This document shows positions 17,290-26,949 of a DNA stretch of 64,000 nucleotides, piece after piece. Origin of the DNA: Verrucomicrobiota bacterium (GTDB lineage Bacteria > Verrucomicrobiota > Verrucomicrobiia > CAIQCK01); the NCBI GenBank assembly GCA_016235595.1, contig JACRJX010000009.1:62001-126000 (forward strand), written 5' to 3'. Numbering within the stretch: position 1 is the stretch's first letter; each line of letters begins with the position of its first letter. The notes beneath the pieces were generated by a model. The model did not search any database and was not told the origin of the DNA. It saw only the letters and a list, made by a program, of their open reading frames with translations. Made by a program: the position numbers and the translations under genes.

Positions 17290-19932
17290 CTAATTCAGCA
17301 GCTTCTGCAGCTCCGCCTGCTGGCGCTGTAATTCTTCGCGTTTGGTCCTCTGCTGAGCCACAACGGCGGGCGGCGCTTTGGCGACAAAATCCTGATTGGC
17401 CAGCTTCCGGTCAATTCCTTCGATCTCCTTCGCCAGCTTCACAAGCTGTGCCTCGACCCGTTTCCGTTCGGCGGCGGGGTCCACCAGACCCTCCAGCGGC
17501 ATGAAAATCGAGCCGAGTTCAGCGACGGCCGCGGGCGTGCCGGCCGATGACTGGAAATCCGCGCCGACGAATTCAATCTGCTCGGCGTTGAGGAGGATGC
17601 GGAGCGTCGGCAGTTCCTGCTGCAATCGCGCGGCAATGTCGGTCGTCTTCGCCTGAATCTTGAAGTTGGCCTTCTTGCCGGGCGCGATTTTCTTTTCGGC
17701 CCGCAGGTTGCGGCCGGCGACGATGAGCGCGTATTTCTGCGAAACCCAATCCACCACCGATGCGTCGCCAAGACCGGTTGGCTTCGGCCATTCGGCAAAC
17801 TGGATGGTCTGGCCCTGCGCGAAACCGAGGCCGTGCCAGAGTTCCTCGGTGATGAACGGCGCGAACGGATGCAGCAACCGCAGCACGGTGGAAAGCACCG
17901 TGTCCATCACCGCGCAGACGTTGGCCTTGAGCGCGGCATCGGTGCCTTGCAGGGCGGCCTTCGAGACTTCGAGATACCAGTCGCAGTATTCGCCCCAGAA
18001 GAAACCGTAGAGCGCCTGCGCTGCCTGGTTGAACTCGAACCGGTCGAGAGCGCCGCTTACCTCGCGGACGCAGTCGTCGAGCTTGGCGAGAACGAAGTGG
18101 TCATCGGACGAGAGCAGTTCGCGTTTCACTTCACTGGTGCTCGCGCCCTGCATCTGGCGGAGACGGGCGGCGTTCCAGAGCTTGTTGCAGAAATTGCGGC
18201 CAACCTCCATCCGCTCTTCGGCGAACAGGATATCCGATCCTTGTGGCGCGATGAGCATCAGGCCGTAGCGCAGGCCGTCGGCGCCGTATTTCGCGATGAG
18301 GTCAAGCGGATCGGGCGAGTTGCCGAGGCTCTTGGACATCTTGCGGCCGAGCGAGTCGCGGATGATGCCGGTGAAATAGACGTTCGAGAACGGCTTCCGG
18401 TCCATGAACTCGTAGCCGGCCATGATCATGCGCGCGACCCAGAAGAAGATGATGTCCGGGCCTGTGACGAGGTCGGTGGTCGGGTAGAACTTCTTCAGCG
18501 TGTCCGACTGTTCCGCAGGCCAGTGTCCCATGGTCGCAAACGGCCAGAGCCACGACGACGCCCATGTATCGAGCACGTCGGAATCTTGTTCCCAGTTCTG
18601 CGGGTCGGACGGGCCATTGACCGAGCAGTGCATTTCGCCGGTTTGCTTGTGATACCACACCGGAATCCGATGACCCCACCAGAGCTGGCGGCTGATGGCC
18701 CAGTCGCGGATGTTGCCGAGCCAGTGCGTGTAGGTCTTCGACCACCGCTCCGGGTAAAACTTGATGTCGCCGTGCTCGACGGCGGCGAGTGATTTCTCAA
18801 CCTGCGGGTATTTCAGGAACCACTGCTCGCTCACGCGCGGCTCGATCGGCACGTCGGCTCGCTCGCTGTAGCCCACATTGTGCATGTATGGCTCGGTCTT
18901 CAGCAGCGAGCCGTCGAGCCGCAGCTTCTCCACCACAGCCTCGCGGCACTCCAACCGATCCATCTCCTCGTAATCCTCGCCAGCAGCCTCGGTCATCTTC
19001 CCATCGGGGCCAATGACCACCGTCAACGGCAGCTTATGGCGCTGGGACATCTCGTAGTCGGCAGGATCATGCGCGGGCGTCACCTTCACGCAGCCAGTGC
19101 CGAACTTCGGATCCACCAGCGGGTCGGCAATGATGGGAATCTGCTTGTTCTGAATCGGCAGCAGCACCTTGCGGCCGACGAGTTGCTTGTAGCGCTCGTC
19201 GTTCGGATGCACCGCCACGGCCTCGTCACCGAGCATCGTTTCCGGCCGCGTCGTCGCTACCACGAGGAACTCGTTCTTGCTGGGATGGCCGTCCTTCCCG
19301 ATGAGCGGATACTTGAAGTGCCAGAGCTCGCCCTGCACCTGCTTCATGGTGACTTCTTCATCACTGAGCGTGGTCTGCGAGACCGGGCACCAGTTGACCA
19401 TGCGCTTGCCGCGATAGATCAGGCCCTTCTTGTAGAGTGCCACAAAGCAATGAAGCACGGCCTTGCTGTAGCCCTCGTCCATCGTGAATCGCTCACGCGT
19501 CCAGTCGCAGGAGCAGCCGAGCTTCTTGAGTTGCTGGATGATGATGCCGCCGTGCTTTTCCTTCCATTCCCAGATTTTCGCGACGAGCTTCTCACGGCCA
19601 AGATCGTTGCGGTGCCGGATGACGCCCTGTTTGCGGAGCGTCCGCTCGACGACGGTCTGTGTGGCGATGCCGGCATGGTCGGTGCCGGGCAGCCAGAGCA
19701 CCTCGCAACCTTGCATGCGCTTGCGGCGGCAAAGGATGTCCTGGAGGGTGTTGTTGAGCACGTGGCCCATGGTCAGCACGCCGGTAACATTTGGCGGCGG
19801 GATGACGATGCAATATGGCGGCTTGGCCGACGCCGGGTTAGCCGTGAAATGGCCCTGCTTCAGCCAGTCTTGGTACCATTTGTCTTCAACCAGTTTGGCT
19901 TCGTATGCCTTTGGAATATCCGTGCTGCTCAT
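17290..19932 (-). CDS. valS: Valine--tRNA ligase
   Basis: 880 residues, normal for bacterial ValRS. It charges tRNA-Val with valine and edits threonine. Class I signatures: PPPNVTGVLTMGHVLN (45-60), where the first His of the HIGH motif is read as Thr (TMGH), and GRKMSKSLGNSPDP (about 525-538) as KMSKS. The editing domain shows TTRPETMLGDEAVAVHP. WCPVSQTTLSDEEV and DVLDTWASSWLWPF are further family landmarks. The C-terminal 60-70 residues form the ValRS coiled-coil arm (heptads rich in Lys, Glu, Leu). The ATG at 19932 has only a weak ribosome site. The Thr in HIGH may be a lineage feature. Confidence 0.97.
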   Translation of the reverse strand: MSSTDIPKAYEAKLVEDKWYQDWLKQGHFTANPASAKPPYCIVIPPPNVTGVLTMGHVLNNTLQDILCRRKRMQGCEVLWLPGTDHAGIATQTVVERTLRKQGVIRHRNDLGREKLVAKIWEWKEKHGGIIIQQLKKLGCSCDWTRERFTMDEGYSKAVLHCFVALYKKGLIYRGKRMVNWCPVSQTTLSDEEVTMKQVQGELWHFKYPLIGKDGHPSKNEFLVVATTRPETMLGDEAVAVHPNDERYKQLVGRKVLLPIQNKQIPIIADPLVDPKFGTGCVKVTPAHDPADYEMSQRHKLPLTVVIGPDGKMTEAAGEDYEEMDRLECREAVVEKLRLDGSLLKTEPYMHNVGYSERADVPIEPRVSEQWFLKYPQVEKSLAAVEHGDIKFYPERWSKTYTHWLGNIRDWAISRQLWWGHRIPVWYHKQTGEMHCSVNGPSDPQNWEQDSDVLDTWASSWLWPFATMGHWPAEQSDTLKKFYPTTDLVTGPDIIFFWVARMIMAGYEFMDRKPFSNVYFTGIIRDSLGRKMSKSLGNSPDPLDLIAKYGADGLRYGLMLIAPQGSDILFAEERMEVGRNFCNKLWNAARLRQMQGASTSEVKRELLSSDDHFVLAKLDDCVREVSGALDRFEFNQAAQALYGFFWGEYCDWYLEVSKAALQGTDAALKANVCAVMDTVLSTVLRLLHPFAPFITEELWHGLGFAQGQTIQFAEWPKPTGLGDASVVDWVSQKYALIVAGRNLRAEKKIAPGKKANFKIQAKTTDIAARLQQELPTLRILLNAEQIEFVGADFQSSAGTPAAVAELGSIFMPLEGLVDPAAERKRVEAQLVKLAKEIEGIDRKLANQDFVAKAPPAVVAQQRTKREELQRQQAELQKLLN

Positions 19933-20063
19933 TCAGGTGATAATAGCGGAACAACGCGCCGGGAACGCAAGCACCGTTTGCACGTCCCCGACCGGCTTCC
20001 CACAGGATATTTTCCCCGTCAAGTCACTCGCCCTTGGCGGGCCGCCACGTTAATCTTCACTAT

Positions 20064-22895
20064 ATGAAACAGTTTCCATTCGTTGCTGCCCTCGCCGTAT
20101 TGGCCGCCACCGCCCAAGCGGAGACACCCCAATGGTCGGCCGTGGTTTCATCGGCGGGCGAGGTGCGCATCGATCGCGACGGGAAAGAATTTGGAACCCT
20201 GACACCGGCCTTGTTCGAAGTGCCATGGCAGTTCGCCAGCATGAGCAGCGGCAAGGCGGGTGAAATGCCCAAGGACGGCATTCGCCACGGCCGGATTCAC
20301 GCGCCCAGCGGCGTCGAGGTGGATGTCGAATTGCGGGCGACAGAGGAAAAAGCCGGCCTGCGGTTGGAGTATCGGTTGACACCGCAGAAAGAAATGAAAC
20401 TCAACAGCCTGAACGTGACAATGATGATACCGTCACCCCTTCTGGCGGGCGGACGATTTGCAGCAGATGGCAAGGAGAGAACAGTGCCAACGACATACAA
20501 GGAAGCCCAAGTGTATGCAGCGCCGACCCAGTCGCTGAAGATCACTCCACCCGGCGCAAGTGCCTTGCGGCTGGATTTTTCCACCTCTGCCCACGTATTG
20601 CTGCAGGACGACCGGCAGTGGGGCGAGATGTTCTCGGTGCGCATCGAGCCGCCAAACACGCCCGGCACATGGCCTGCCGGCAAGACGATGACCCTGGCCT
20701 TCGTGCTCGGCGCCGAGAATGGAATGAGAATCGAGGAGGACAAGCCGGTGACCATTACCGCAGGGACGGAGTGGCTGCCGCTGGAGGTGGATTTGGACGT
20801 CGAAGCCGGTTCGGCGCTGGATTTCAGCCAGGCCATTCCACGGCACGCGCCGGCCGGACGGTATGGACGCGTCATCGCCACGCGCCAGGGGAAGTTCGCG
20901 TTTGAGAAGCGCGCGATACCCTCGCGGTTTTACGGGGTCAACTTCTGTTTCACAGCGCAATACCTTTCACACGAGGTGGCGGATCGGGTCGCGGAACGGC
21001 TGGCGCGGTTGGGCTACAACGCCGTGCGCATCCATCACTATGAGAGCGAACTGGTCGAACATGGGCCCGGCGGGCCGCGGTTGAAGGCGGACCGGCTGGA
21101 GCAGTTCGATTACTTTTTTGCGGCGCTCAAGCGGCATGGCATTTACGTCACGACCGATTTGTTTGTCTCACGCCCCATCGCATTGTCGGACATTTATGAC
21201 GGCGAGACCGGCATGATCGGCATGGACGAATTCAAGATGGCCGTCCACATCAACGACCGCGCGTTTGCAAACTACCAGGCTTTCACTCGCGCGTTGCTCG
21301 ACCATGAAAACCCCTACACCAAGCTCCGCTATGCCGACGATCCTGCGCTGGCATGGCTGAGTCTCGTCAACGAGGACTGCCCCGGCAATTTCGCCGGCAA
21401 CCTCAAGGGCAGACTGCGTGACGACTGGCAGGGTGCGTGGAACCGCTGGCTGGCGGCGCAATATTCCGACCGTGAGTCGTTATCTCGCGCCCTCGGCAAT
21501 CTCAAGGACGACCAGGACCCCGCGAAAGGCACCGTGCCGCTGGCGAGCATCTACGGCCGGCTGCCCGCCGCCGTTACATTCAACCGGTTCCTCGCCGAGG
21601 TGGAGCGCGCCTTCGTCGAGCGCACGCGCCGGTTCCTCCGCGAAGAACTCCACTGTCAGGCGCTGCTGACTGACTGCAACGCGTGGACCAACCCGGTGCA
21701 ACTGCAGGCGGTGCGCAATATGTTCGATTACGTGGACGACCACTTCTACGTGGACCATCCGCAGTTCCTGGAACGCCCCTGGTCGCTGCCGTCCCGCTGC
21801 GCCAACACCAGCCCCATCGCCGGCGGCGCCAGCGGCGGCCGTCCTTGCGCCTTCACGCGGGTGTTCGGCAAGCCGTTCACCATCACCGAGTTCAACTATT
21901 CCGGCCCCGGCCGGTTCCGCGGCGTCGGCGGCATTCTCACCGGCGCGATGGGTGCGGTGCAGGATTGGGACGGGCTGTGGCGCTTCGCCTACAGCCACAC
22001 GCGCGACAATATCGCGCGGCCCGGCGCGATGAACTACTTCGACCTCGCCGCCGACCCTCTCAACCAGGCCGCCGAGCGCGCGAGCCTCTGCCTGTTCCTG
22101 CGAGGCGACCTCCAATCAGCCCGGCATGCGGTGGCCCTCGTCTCGGACCCGGACGCGTTGCTCACGCAAACGACCACGTCGCGCGACAAGACGCCGTCGT
22201 GGCACGGCATGGCATGGCTGACGCGCGTCGGCTGGCAGTTCGACCCTGCAAAGACGACAGCCAGGAACAGCCTCCCACTGGCATTCTCCGGCCGCGAAAC
22301 GAATCTCTTCGCCTCGGCCATGGAGACGACCCTGCTCGACACGTTCCGCGAGCGCGGCTGGCTGTCAAAAAACAACCGGACCGATTTCAAGAAGAACACG
22401 TTCCAAAGCGAGACGGGTGAAGTGACGATCGACGCGGAGGCCAACATCCTCACGCTCGATACGGCGCGGACCGCGGGCGGTTTCGCGCCGGCCGGCAAGC
22501 GCATCGAAACGCGCGCGGCGACCATCGAAATTGCAGACACCGACGCCACGGTCTGGATCAGCAGCCTTGATGGCAAGCCCATCACCACGAGCCAGCGGCT
22601 GTTGATCACTCACCTGACCGATCTTCAGAACAGCGGCGCACGTTATGGTGATCGCAACCGCCAGATCCTTCTGTCGTGGGGCAAACTGCCGCACCTCGTG
22701 CGCGCCGGACGCGCCCAAGTGACGCTGCGGATAAAGAACGCGGACCGTGCGAAAGTCCACGCGCTCGCTACCAGCGGCAAACGGCTTGGCGAGGTCGCTG
22801 CCACCGCTGAAAAAGGCGGCACACTCTCGATTCCGCTGTCCGTCAACGCTGACGGCAAGGCCCGGATGCTCTACGAAGTGGAGATGGGAAAGTAG
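20064..22895 (+). CDS. Secreted GH5-like (clan GH-A) glycoside hydrolase
   Basis: 943 residues from the ATG at 20064 with a signal peptide (FPFVAALAVLAATAQA). The N-terminal 270 residues look like a beta-sandwich accessory domain. A TIM barrel starts around FYGVNFCFTAQYL (about 290), with RLGYNAVRIHHYES and the family-typical HGIYVTTDLFV. The putative acid/base is the Glu of WLSLVNED (about 434) and the nucleophile the Glu of ITEFNYSGPG (about 607), matching strands 4 and 7 of clan GH-A. The C-terminal 200 residues form another beta-rich domain. It is probably a periplasmic or extracellular polysaccharide hydrolase; the substrate is not evident. Single gene, divergent from valS. Confidence 0.75.
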   Translation: MKQFPFVAALAVLAATAQAETPQWSAVVSSAGEVRIDRDGKEFGTLTPALFEVPWQFASMSSGKAGEMPKDGIRHGRIHAPSGVEVDVELRATEEKAGLRLEYRLTPQKEMKLNSLNVTMMIPSPLLAGGRFAADGKERTVPTTYKEAQVYAAPTQSLKITPPGASALRLDFSTSAHVLLQDDRQWGEMFSVRIEPPNTPGTWPAGKTMTLAFVLGAENGMRIEEDKPVTITAGTEWLPLEVDLDVEAGSALDFSQAIPRHAPAGRYGRVIATRQGKFAFEKRAIPSRFYGVNFCFTAQYLSHEVADRVAERLARLGYNAVRIHHYESELVEHGPGGPRLKADRLEQFDYFFAALKRHGIYVTTDLFVSRPIALSDIYDGETGMIGMDEFKMAVHINDRAFANYQAFTRALLDHENPYTKLRYADDPALAWLSLVNEDCPGNFAGNLKGRLRDDWQGAWNRWLAAQYSDRESLSRALGNLKDDQDPAKGTVPLASIYGRLPAAVTFNRFLAEVERAFVERTRRFLREELHCQALLTDCNAWTNPVQLQAVRNMFDYVDDHFYVDHPQFLERPWSLPSRCANTSPIAGGASGGRPCAFTRVFGKPFTITEFNYSGPGRFRGVGGILTGAMGAVQDWDGLWRFAYSHTRDNIARPGAMNYFDLAADPLNQAAERASLCLFLRGDLQSARHAVALVSDPDALLTQTTTSRDKTPSWHGMAWLTRVGWQFDPAKTTARNSLPLAFSGRETNLFASAMETTLLDTFRERGWLSKNNRTDFKKNTFQSETGEVTIDAEANILTLDTARTAGGFAPAGKRIETRAATIEIADTDATVWISSLDGKPITTSQRLLITHLTDLQNSGARYGDRNRQILLSWGKLPHLVRAGRAQVTLRIKNADRAKVHALATSGKRLGEVAATAEKGGTLSIPLSVNADGKARMLYEVEMGK

Positions 22896-23135
22896 CTGGG
22901 ATTGACCGCAGGGAACGCAGCGGATGCGGAGCCGCAGTGAGACTCTGTGCCTCTGCGCTGGACTCGGCCACCGCTCTTGCCGCCCGGTCAAGGGTGTAGA
23001 CCGGACCGTCGTCTATCGGGTCCAGCGCGTTTCCTCAATCTTCACCGGGAACGGGTTCTTCTCCAGCACCGGCCGCGCCACCAACTCGCCTTTGACATTG
23101 TCTGGTATTCGCCCGGAATACCGGCATGTCCCCCC

Positions 23136-23837
23136 TCACCCAAAGTGGAACTTGTCCTTCAAGACCACCTTACCGTCCGGGCCGATGATCTCAAACCCCG
23201 GTGGCGTGTCGTTGGAATCCATCTGCTGGATGGTGTAGCGGCCGCCACCCTGCCCTGTCAGTTTCAGGTCGATGCCAACCTCGCCCCCGGGCTCCTTGGT
23301 GACCGTCACCTTGGCAGTGAACGGAGGACCCACCGCCAGTTCGCGCGGTGATTCGGCACTCACCGATACATCGTCCACTGACCCGCCAAGCAGCGTGCAG
23401 GAAGCCTTCCACTTCTTGCCCGCCGGATCCCGCGCGAACGCCGTGTACTCAAACGGAAAGTACTTCCCTTCAGGAGCGGTGATAACGCCATCGAGGGTTT
23501 TGAATCGCAGCCGCTTGGTGCCTATCCCACCCATACTCATCACAACCAGTTCCGATTCCGCTTTGTGAGACAGGAGAATCCTGCCTGTCTTTCCCTGGAA
23601 TTTGGCCGGATCGAAATCCTCCACCTGCATCGTGCGCAATCCCATCACCAGAAAGAAAGTGAACAGGCCGCCAAAGACGATCGCAAACGCGCCCCACACG
23701 CTGCCGACAACCGTCAGCACCACGCCGCCGGTCTTCTTCCGGATGTGCTTGATTCCAAACACGAGAGGAATGATCCATCCAAAGAGGCCCGGTATGAGCA
23801 GGACAAGAAACAACAATGCCACAAGACCCGTAAACAT
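23136..23837 (-). CDS. Membrane-anchored hypothetical protein
   Basis: 233 residues from the ATG at 23837, chosen because AGGAG lies six bases upstream; an earlier in-frame start at 23861 is less favoured. Two hydrophobic segments (about 1-30 and 45-70, separated by a basic HIRKK turn) anchor the protein. The rest (about 75-233) is a soluble, beta-rich domain with several Gly/Asp turns and no recognised catalytic motif. Topology would place the soluble domain on one side only. It has no informative neighbour: the GH5-like gene converges on it and cimA lies beyond its start. Confidence 0.6.
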   Translation of the reverse strand: MFTGLVALLFLVLLIPGLFGWIIPLVFGIKHIRKKTGGVVLTVVGSVWGAFAIVFGGLFTFFLVMGLRTMQVEDFDPAKFQGKTGRILLSHKAESELVVMSMGGIGTKRLRFKTLDGVITAPEGKYFPFEYTAFARDPAGKKWKASCTLLGGSVDDVSVSAESPRELAVGPPFTAKVTVTKEPGGEVGIDLKLTGQGGGRYTIQQMDSNDTPPGFEIIGPDGKVVLKDKFHFG

Positions 23838-24003
23838 GTTGCACTCCTTTTGCTGACGCATTCAAAGGTGGGCGAGAAGCACGCGCGATACCGTCATGCT
23901 CATCGCACCCTGTCAACGCACCCGATTCTCGTCCCTCATCCAGCCGCGTTCAAAAACAAACCCCGCCCCCGGTGGGAAGTGGGTCACCCACGGAAGGCGT
24001 TCG

Positions 24004-25581
24004 CTACTTCCGCTTCGCGTCCTTGAAGAGCTTGTACTCGACGCTGTCCACCAGCGATTCCCAGCTTGCCTCAATGATGTTGTCGTGGACACCGACGGTA
24101 CCCCAGATGGAGTCGCCGTCGGTGGACTCGATGATGACGCGCGTCTTGGCGGCGGTGCCTGCGCCGCTGTCGAGGATGCGCACCTTGTAGTCCACCAGCC
24201 GCACTTTCTGGATAGCCGGATAGAACTTCACCAGCGCCGTGCGCAACGCCGTGTCGAGCGCGTTGACGGGGCCATCGCCTTCCGCGACCGTATGCTCGAC
24301 CTTGTCGCCGACCCGCAGCTTGACGCTGGCCTCGCAAATCTGCTGCCCGTCCTGGGCACGGCGGTCCATGATGACGCGGTAGCCGATCAACTGGAAAAAC
24401 GGTTTGTGCCGCTTGAGCGCCTTCTGCACAAGCAACTGGAACGACGCGTCGGCCGCCTCGAACTCGTAGCCGCGGTGTTCCAGCTCCTTGAGTTGTTTGA
24501 GAATCTCGCGCAACTCCGGCGTCTCCTTGTCGAGTTCGAGACCCAGTTCCTGCGCCTTGAGCAACACGTTGCTGCGGCCGCTGAGTTCACTCACGAGCAC
24601 GCGGCGGTGGTTTCCGACCAGCTCCGGCTCGATGTGCTCGTAGCTGCGCGCCACCTTCTCGACCGCGTTGACGTGGATGCCGCCCTTGTGCGCGAACGCC
24701 GTCGCGCCGACAAACGGCTGGCGGATGTCGGGCCGGACGTTGGTCAGGTCGTCCACGAACATACTCAACTCGCGCAAGTGCTTCAGGTTCTCACGCGGAA
24801 TGGACGGGATGCCCATTTTCAAGACGAGATTGGCCATCACCGAGTTGATGTTGCAGTTGCCGGCGCGCTCACCGTAGCCGTTGATCGTTCCCTGCACTTG
24901 CGAGGCACCCTGCTCCACTGCTGCGAGGGCGTTGGCGACGGCGAGACCACAGTCGTTGTGCGTGTGAATGCCGAGCGCCGCGCGAAGCTGGCGCTTCACC
25001 TCGCCGACGATCCGCAAGACCTCATGCGGCATCGTGCCGCCGTTGGTGTCGCACAACACGAGCACGTCAACACCGGCGTCCTGCGCGGCGCGCAAGGTTG
25101 CCAGCGCGTAGGCCGGGTCGTCCTTGTAACCGTCGAAGAAATGCTCGGCATCGTAGAAAACTTCCCTGCCGCGTTCCTTGAAGTAACGGACACTGTCGCC
25201 GATCATCGCGAGGTTCTCCTCCGGCGTCGTGCGGATAACCTCGCGCACGTGCAGCGACCACGTCTTGCCCACCATCGTCACCACCGGCGTCTGCGCCTCC
25301 ACAAGGGCCTGGATGTTCGTGTCGCGGGAGCAAACCTCCTTCGCACGGCGCGTACTGCCGAAAGCGGCGATCTTCGCGTTCTTCCACTTGCGCTTGCGGG
25401 CCTCGGCGAAGAACTCCATATCCTTCGGGTTGGAGCCAGGCCAGCCGCCTTCGATATAGTGGACGCCAAACGCGTCAAGCCGGTCGGCAATGCGCAGCTT
25501 GTCGGTGCTGGAAAGCGAGATGCCCTCGCCCTGCGTGCCGTCACGCAGCGTCGTGTCGTAGATGGCGACTTTCGGATTCAT
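24004..25581 (-). CDS. cimA: (R)-citramalate synthase
   Basis: 525 residues, the usual length for CimA, which condenses pyruvate and acetyl-CoA to citramalate, the first step of the threonine-independent isoleucine route. The N-terminal DRE-TIM barrel has YDTTLRDGTQGEGISLS (8-24), HYIEGGWPGSNPKD (about 36-49), ALGIHTHNDCGLAVAN (about 199-214) with the metal-binding HxH, and NGYGERAGNCNI (about 229-240). The C-terminal part (about 380-525) matches the LeuA-type allosteric domain, where isoleucine feedback would act. Its ATG overlaps the lysC stop by four bases, so the two are translationally coupled. Expression is probably set by the attenuator at 26891-27000. Confidence 0.93.
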   Translation of the reverse strand: MNPKVAIYDTTLRDGTQGEGISLSSTDKLRIADRLDAFGVHYIEGGWPGSNPKDMEFFAEARKRKWKNAKIAAFGSTRRAKEVCSRDTNIQALVEAQTPVVTMVGKTWSLHVREVIRTTPEENLAMIGDSVRYFKERGREVFYDAEHFFDGYKDDPAYALATLRAAQDAGVDVLVLCDTNGGTMPHEVLRIVGEVKRQLRAALGIHTHNDCGLAVANALAAVEQGASQVQGTINGYGERAGNCNINSVMANLVLKMGIPSIPRENLKHLRELSMFVDDLTNVRPDIRQPFVGATAFAHKGGIHVNAVEKVARSYEHIEPELVGNHRRVLVSELSGRSNVLLKAQELGLELDKETPELREILKQLKELEHRGYEFEAADASFQLLVQKALKRHKPFFQLIGYRVIMDRRAQDGQQICEASVKLRVGDKVEHTVAEGDGPVNALDTALRTALVKFYPAIQKVRLVDYKVRILDSGAGTAAKTRVIIESTDGDSIWGTVGVHDNIIEASWESLVDSVEYKLFKDAKRK

Positions 25582-26795
25582 TTTTTGGCCAGGCCGAATT
25601 TCTCGTGCAACACGTTGTCAGCCTTGTCGGCATCCTTCAGGTCGATGACCACCGAGATCTTGATCTCGCTGGTGCTGATCATGCCGATGTTGATGTGATT
25701 GGCGGCAAGCGCTTCGAACATCTCGGCGGCCACGCCCGGATGACTGCGCATGCCGACACCGATGATTGAGACTTTGGCGATGCCATCCTGCGCGGTCACA
25801 CCGCTCGCGCCGACTTCCTTCGCCACCTTCTCCAGTGCCACCAGCGACTTCTTCAAGTCGTCGGTGCCGACGGTGAAGGTGATGTCGGTGGATCCCTTCT
25901 CGGACACGTTCTGCACGATGACATCCACGTTGATGTTCGCGTCGGCCACGGCGCGGAAAATCCGCGATGCCATGCCCGGCTTGTCCGGCACATGGGCGAC
26001 GGTAACCTTCGCCTGTTTCTTGTCCACCGCGACGCCGCGGATGACCATGTCTTCCATGTTGCGCGTTTCTTCTTTCACAATCGTTCCTGGGTTGTCGTTG
26101 AAACTGCTGCGGACCTCGAACACCACTTTGAATTTCTTGGCGAACTCCACCGACCGCGCCTGCATCACCTTCGAGCCGAGCGCGGCCATCTCCAGCATTT
26201 CGTCGTAGCTGATCTCCGGAATCTTCTGCGCGTTCTTCACGATGCGCGGATCGGCCGTATAAACGCCGTCCACGTCGGTGTAAATCTGGCAGATATCGGC
26301 CTTCAACGCCGCGGCAATGGCGATCGCCGAAAGGTCGCTGCCACCACGGCCCAGCGTTGTAATCTGGTTGTCAGGCGTCTCGCCCTGAAAACCAGCGACG
26401 ATGACAACATTGCCGTCGTTGAGCAGTTCGTGCACGCGCTTGGGTGTGATGTTCGCGATTTTCGCCTTCGTATGAACGCGGTCGGTGACGATGCCAGCCT
26501 GCGCGCCGGTCAGACTGGTCGCCTTCGCGCCGAGGGCGTGAAGCGCCATCGCCAGCAACGCGATGGTGGTCTGCTCGCCAGTGGCCAGCAACATGTCCAT
26601 CTCGCGCTCGTTCGGCATGTCGTGGACTTCCCTCGCCAGCTTGATGAGGTTGTCGGTGACGCCGCTCATCGCGGAGACCACCACGACGACCTGATTGCCG
26701 GCCTGCTGGGTGGCGAGGACGCGCCGTGCCACGTTCTTGATGCGGTCGGGGTTGCCCACCGATGTGCCGCCATATTTTTGTACGACCAGTGCCAT
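25578..26795 (-). CDS. lysC: Aspartate kinase
   Basis: 405 residues, typical of the monofunctional bacterial enzyme, which phosphorylates aspartate at the head of the lysine, threonine, methionine and isoleucine pathways. KYGGTSVGNPDRIKNVA (about 7-23) is the nucleotide-binding signature; TTLGRGGSDLSAIAIAAAL (about 146-164) and YTDVDGVYTADPRIV (about 172-186) complete the kinase domain. Two ACT domains occupy about 265-405, the site of amino-acid feedback (VSEKGSTDITFTV and SIIGVGMRSHPGVAAEMF). It is the first gene of the lysC-cimA operon and is preceded by 95 bases of leader after the terminator hairpin at 26891-26923. Confidence 0.95.
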   Translation of the reverse strand: MALVVQKYGGTSVGNPDRIKNVARRVLATQQAGNQVVVVVSAMSGVTDNLIKLAREVHDMPNEREMDMLLATGEQTTIALLAMALHALGAKATSLTGAQAGIVTDRVHTKAKIANITPKRVHELLNDGNVVIVAGFQGETPDNQITTLGRGGSDLSAIAIAAALKADICQIYTDVDGVYTADPRIVKNAQKIPEISYDEMLEMAALGSKVMQARSVEFAKKFKVVFEVRSSFNDNPGTIVKEETRNMEDMVIRGVAVDKKQAKVTVAHVPDKPGMASRIFRAVADANINVDVIVQNVSEKGSTDITFTVGTDDLKKSLVALEKVAKEVGASGVTAQDGIAKVSIIGVGMRSHPGVAAEMFEALAANHINIGMISTSEIKISVVIDLKDADKADNVLHEKFGLAKK

Positions 26796-26890
26796 GTTCG
26801 TTATCTGTAGTTCGTTTACGACTGTTGTTCAACATTCCCGGCCCGCGCCTTCGTGCCCTACAGGCCTACGCAGAGCCATTTCCTTCACAG

Positions 26891-26923
26891 AAATAAAAAA
26901 ACCCTCGATGGTCAACCGAGGGT
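26891..26923 (-). terminator. Intrinsic terminator (attenuator 3:4 stem) before lysC
   Basis: On the minus strand a perfect 7-base-pair stem, ACCCTCG/CGAGGGT, with a nine-base loop (26901-26923) is followed at once by a T tract (T6 after the stem's own T, then A and TTT). It lies between pit and lysC. It could simply end the phoU-like/pit transcript, but the leader peptide and alternative pairing just upstream suggest conditional termination in front of lysC. Confidence 0.8.
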
Positions 26924-26949
26924 GTGGCGCGGCAAGCCGTTCACCCCAG

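Noticed and set aside
23896..25698. 600-codon plus-strand open frame opposite cimA
   Set aside because: Antisense shadow of a well-supported gene; no start signal and no recognisable domain.
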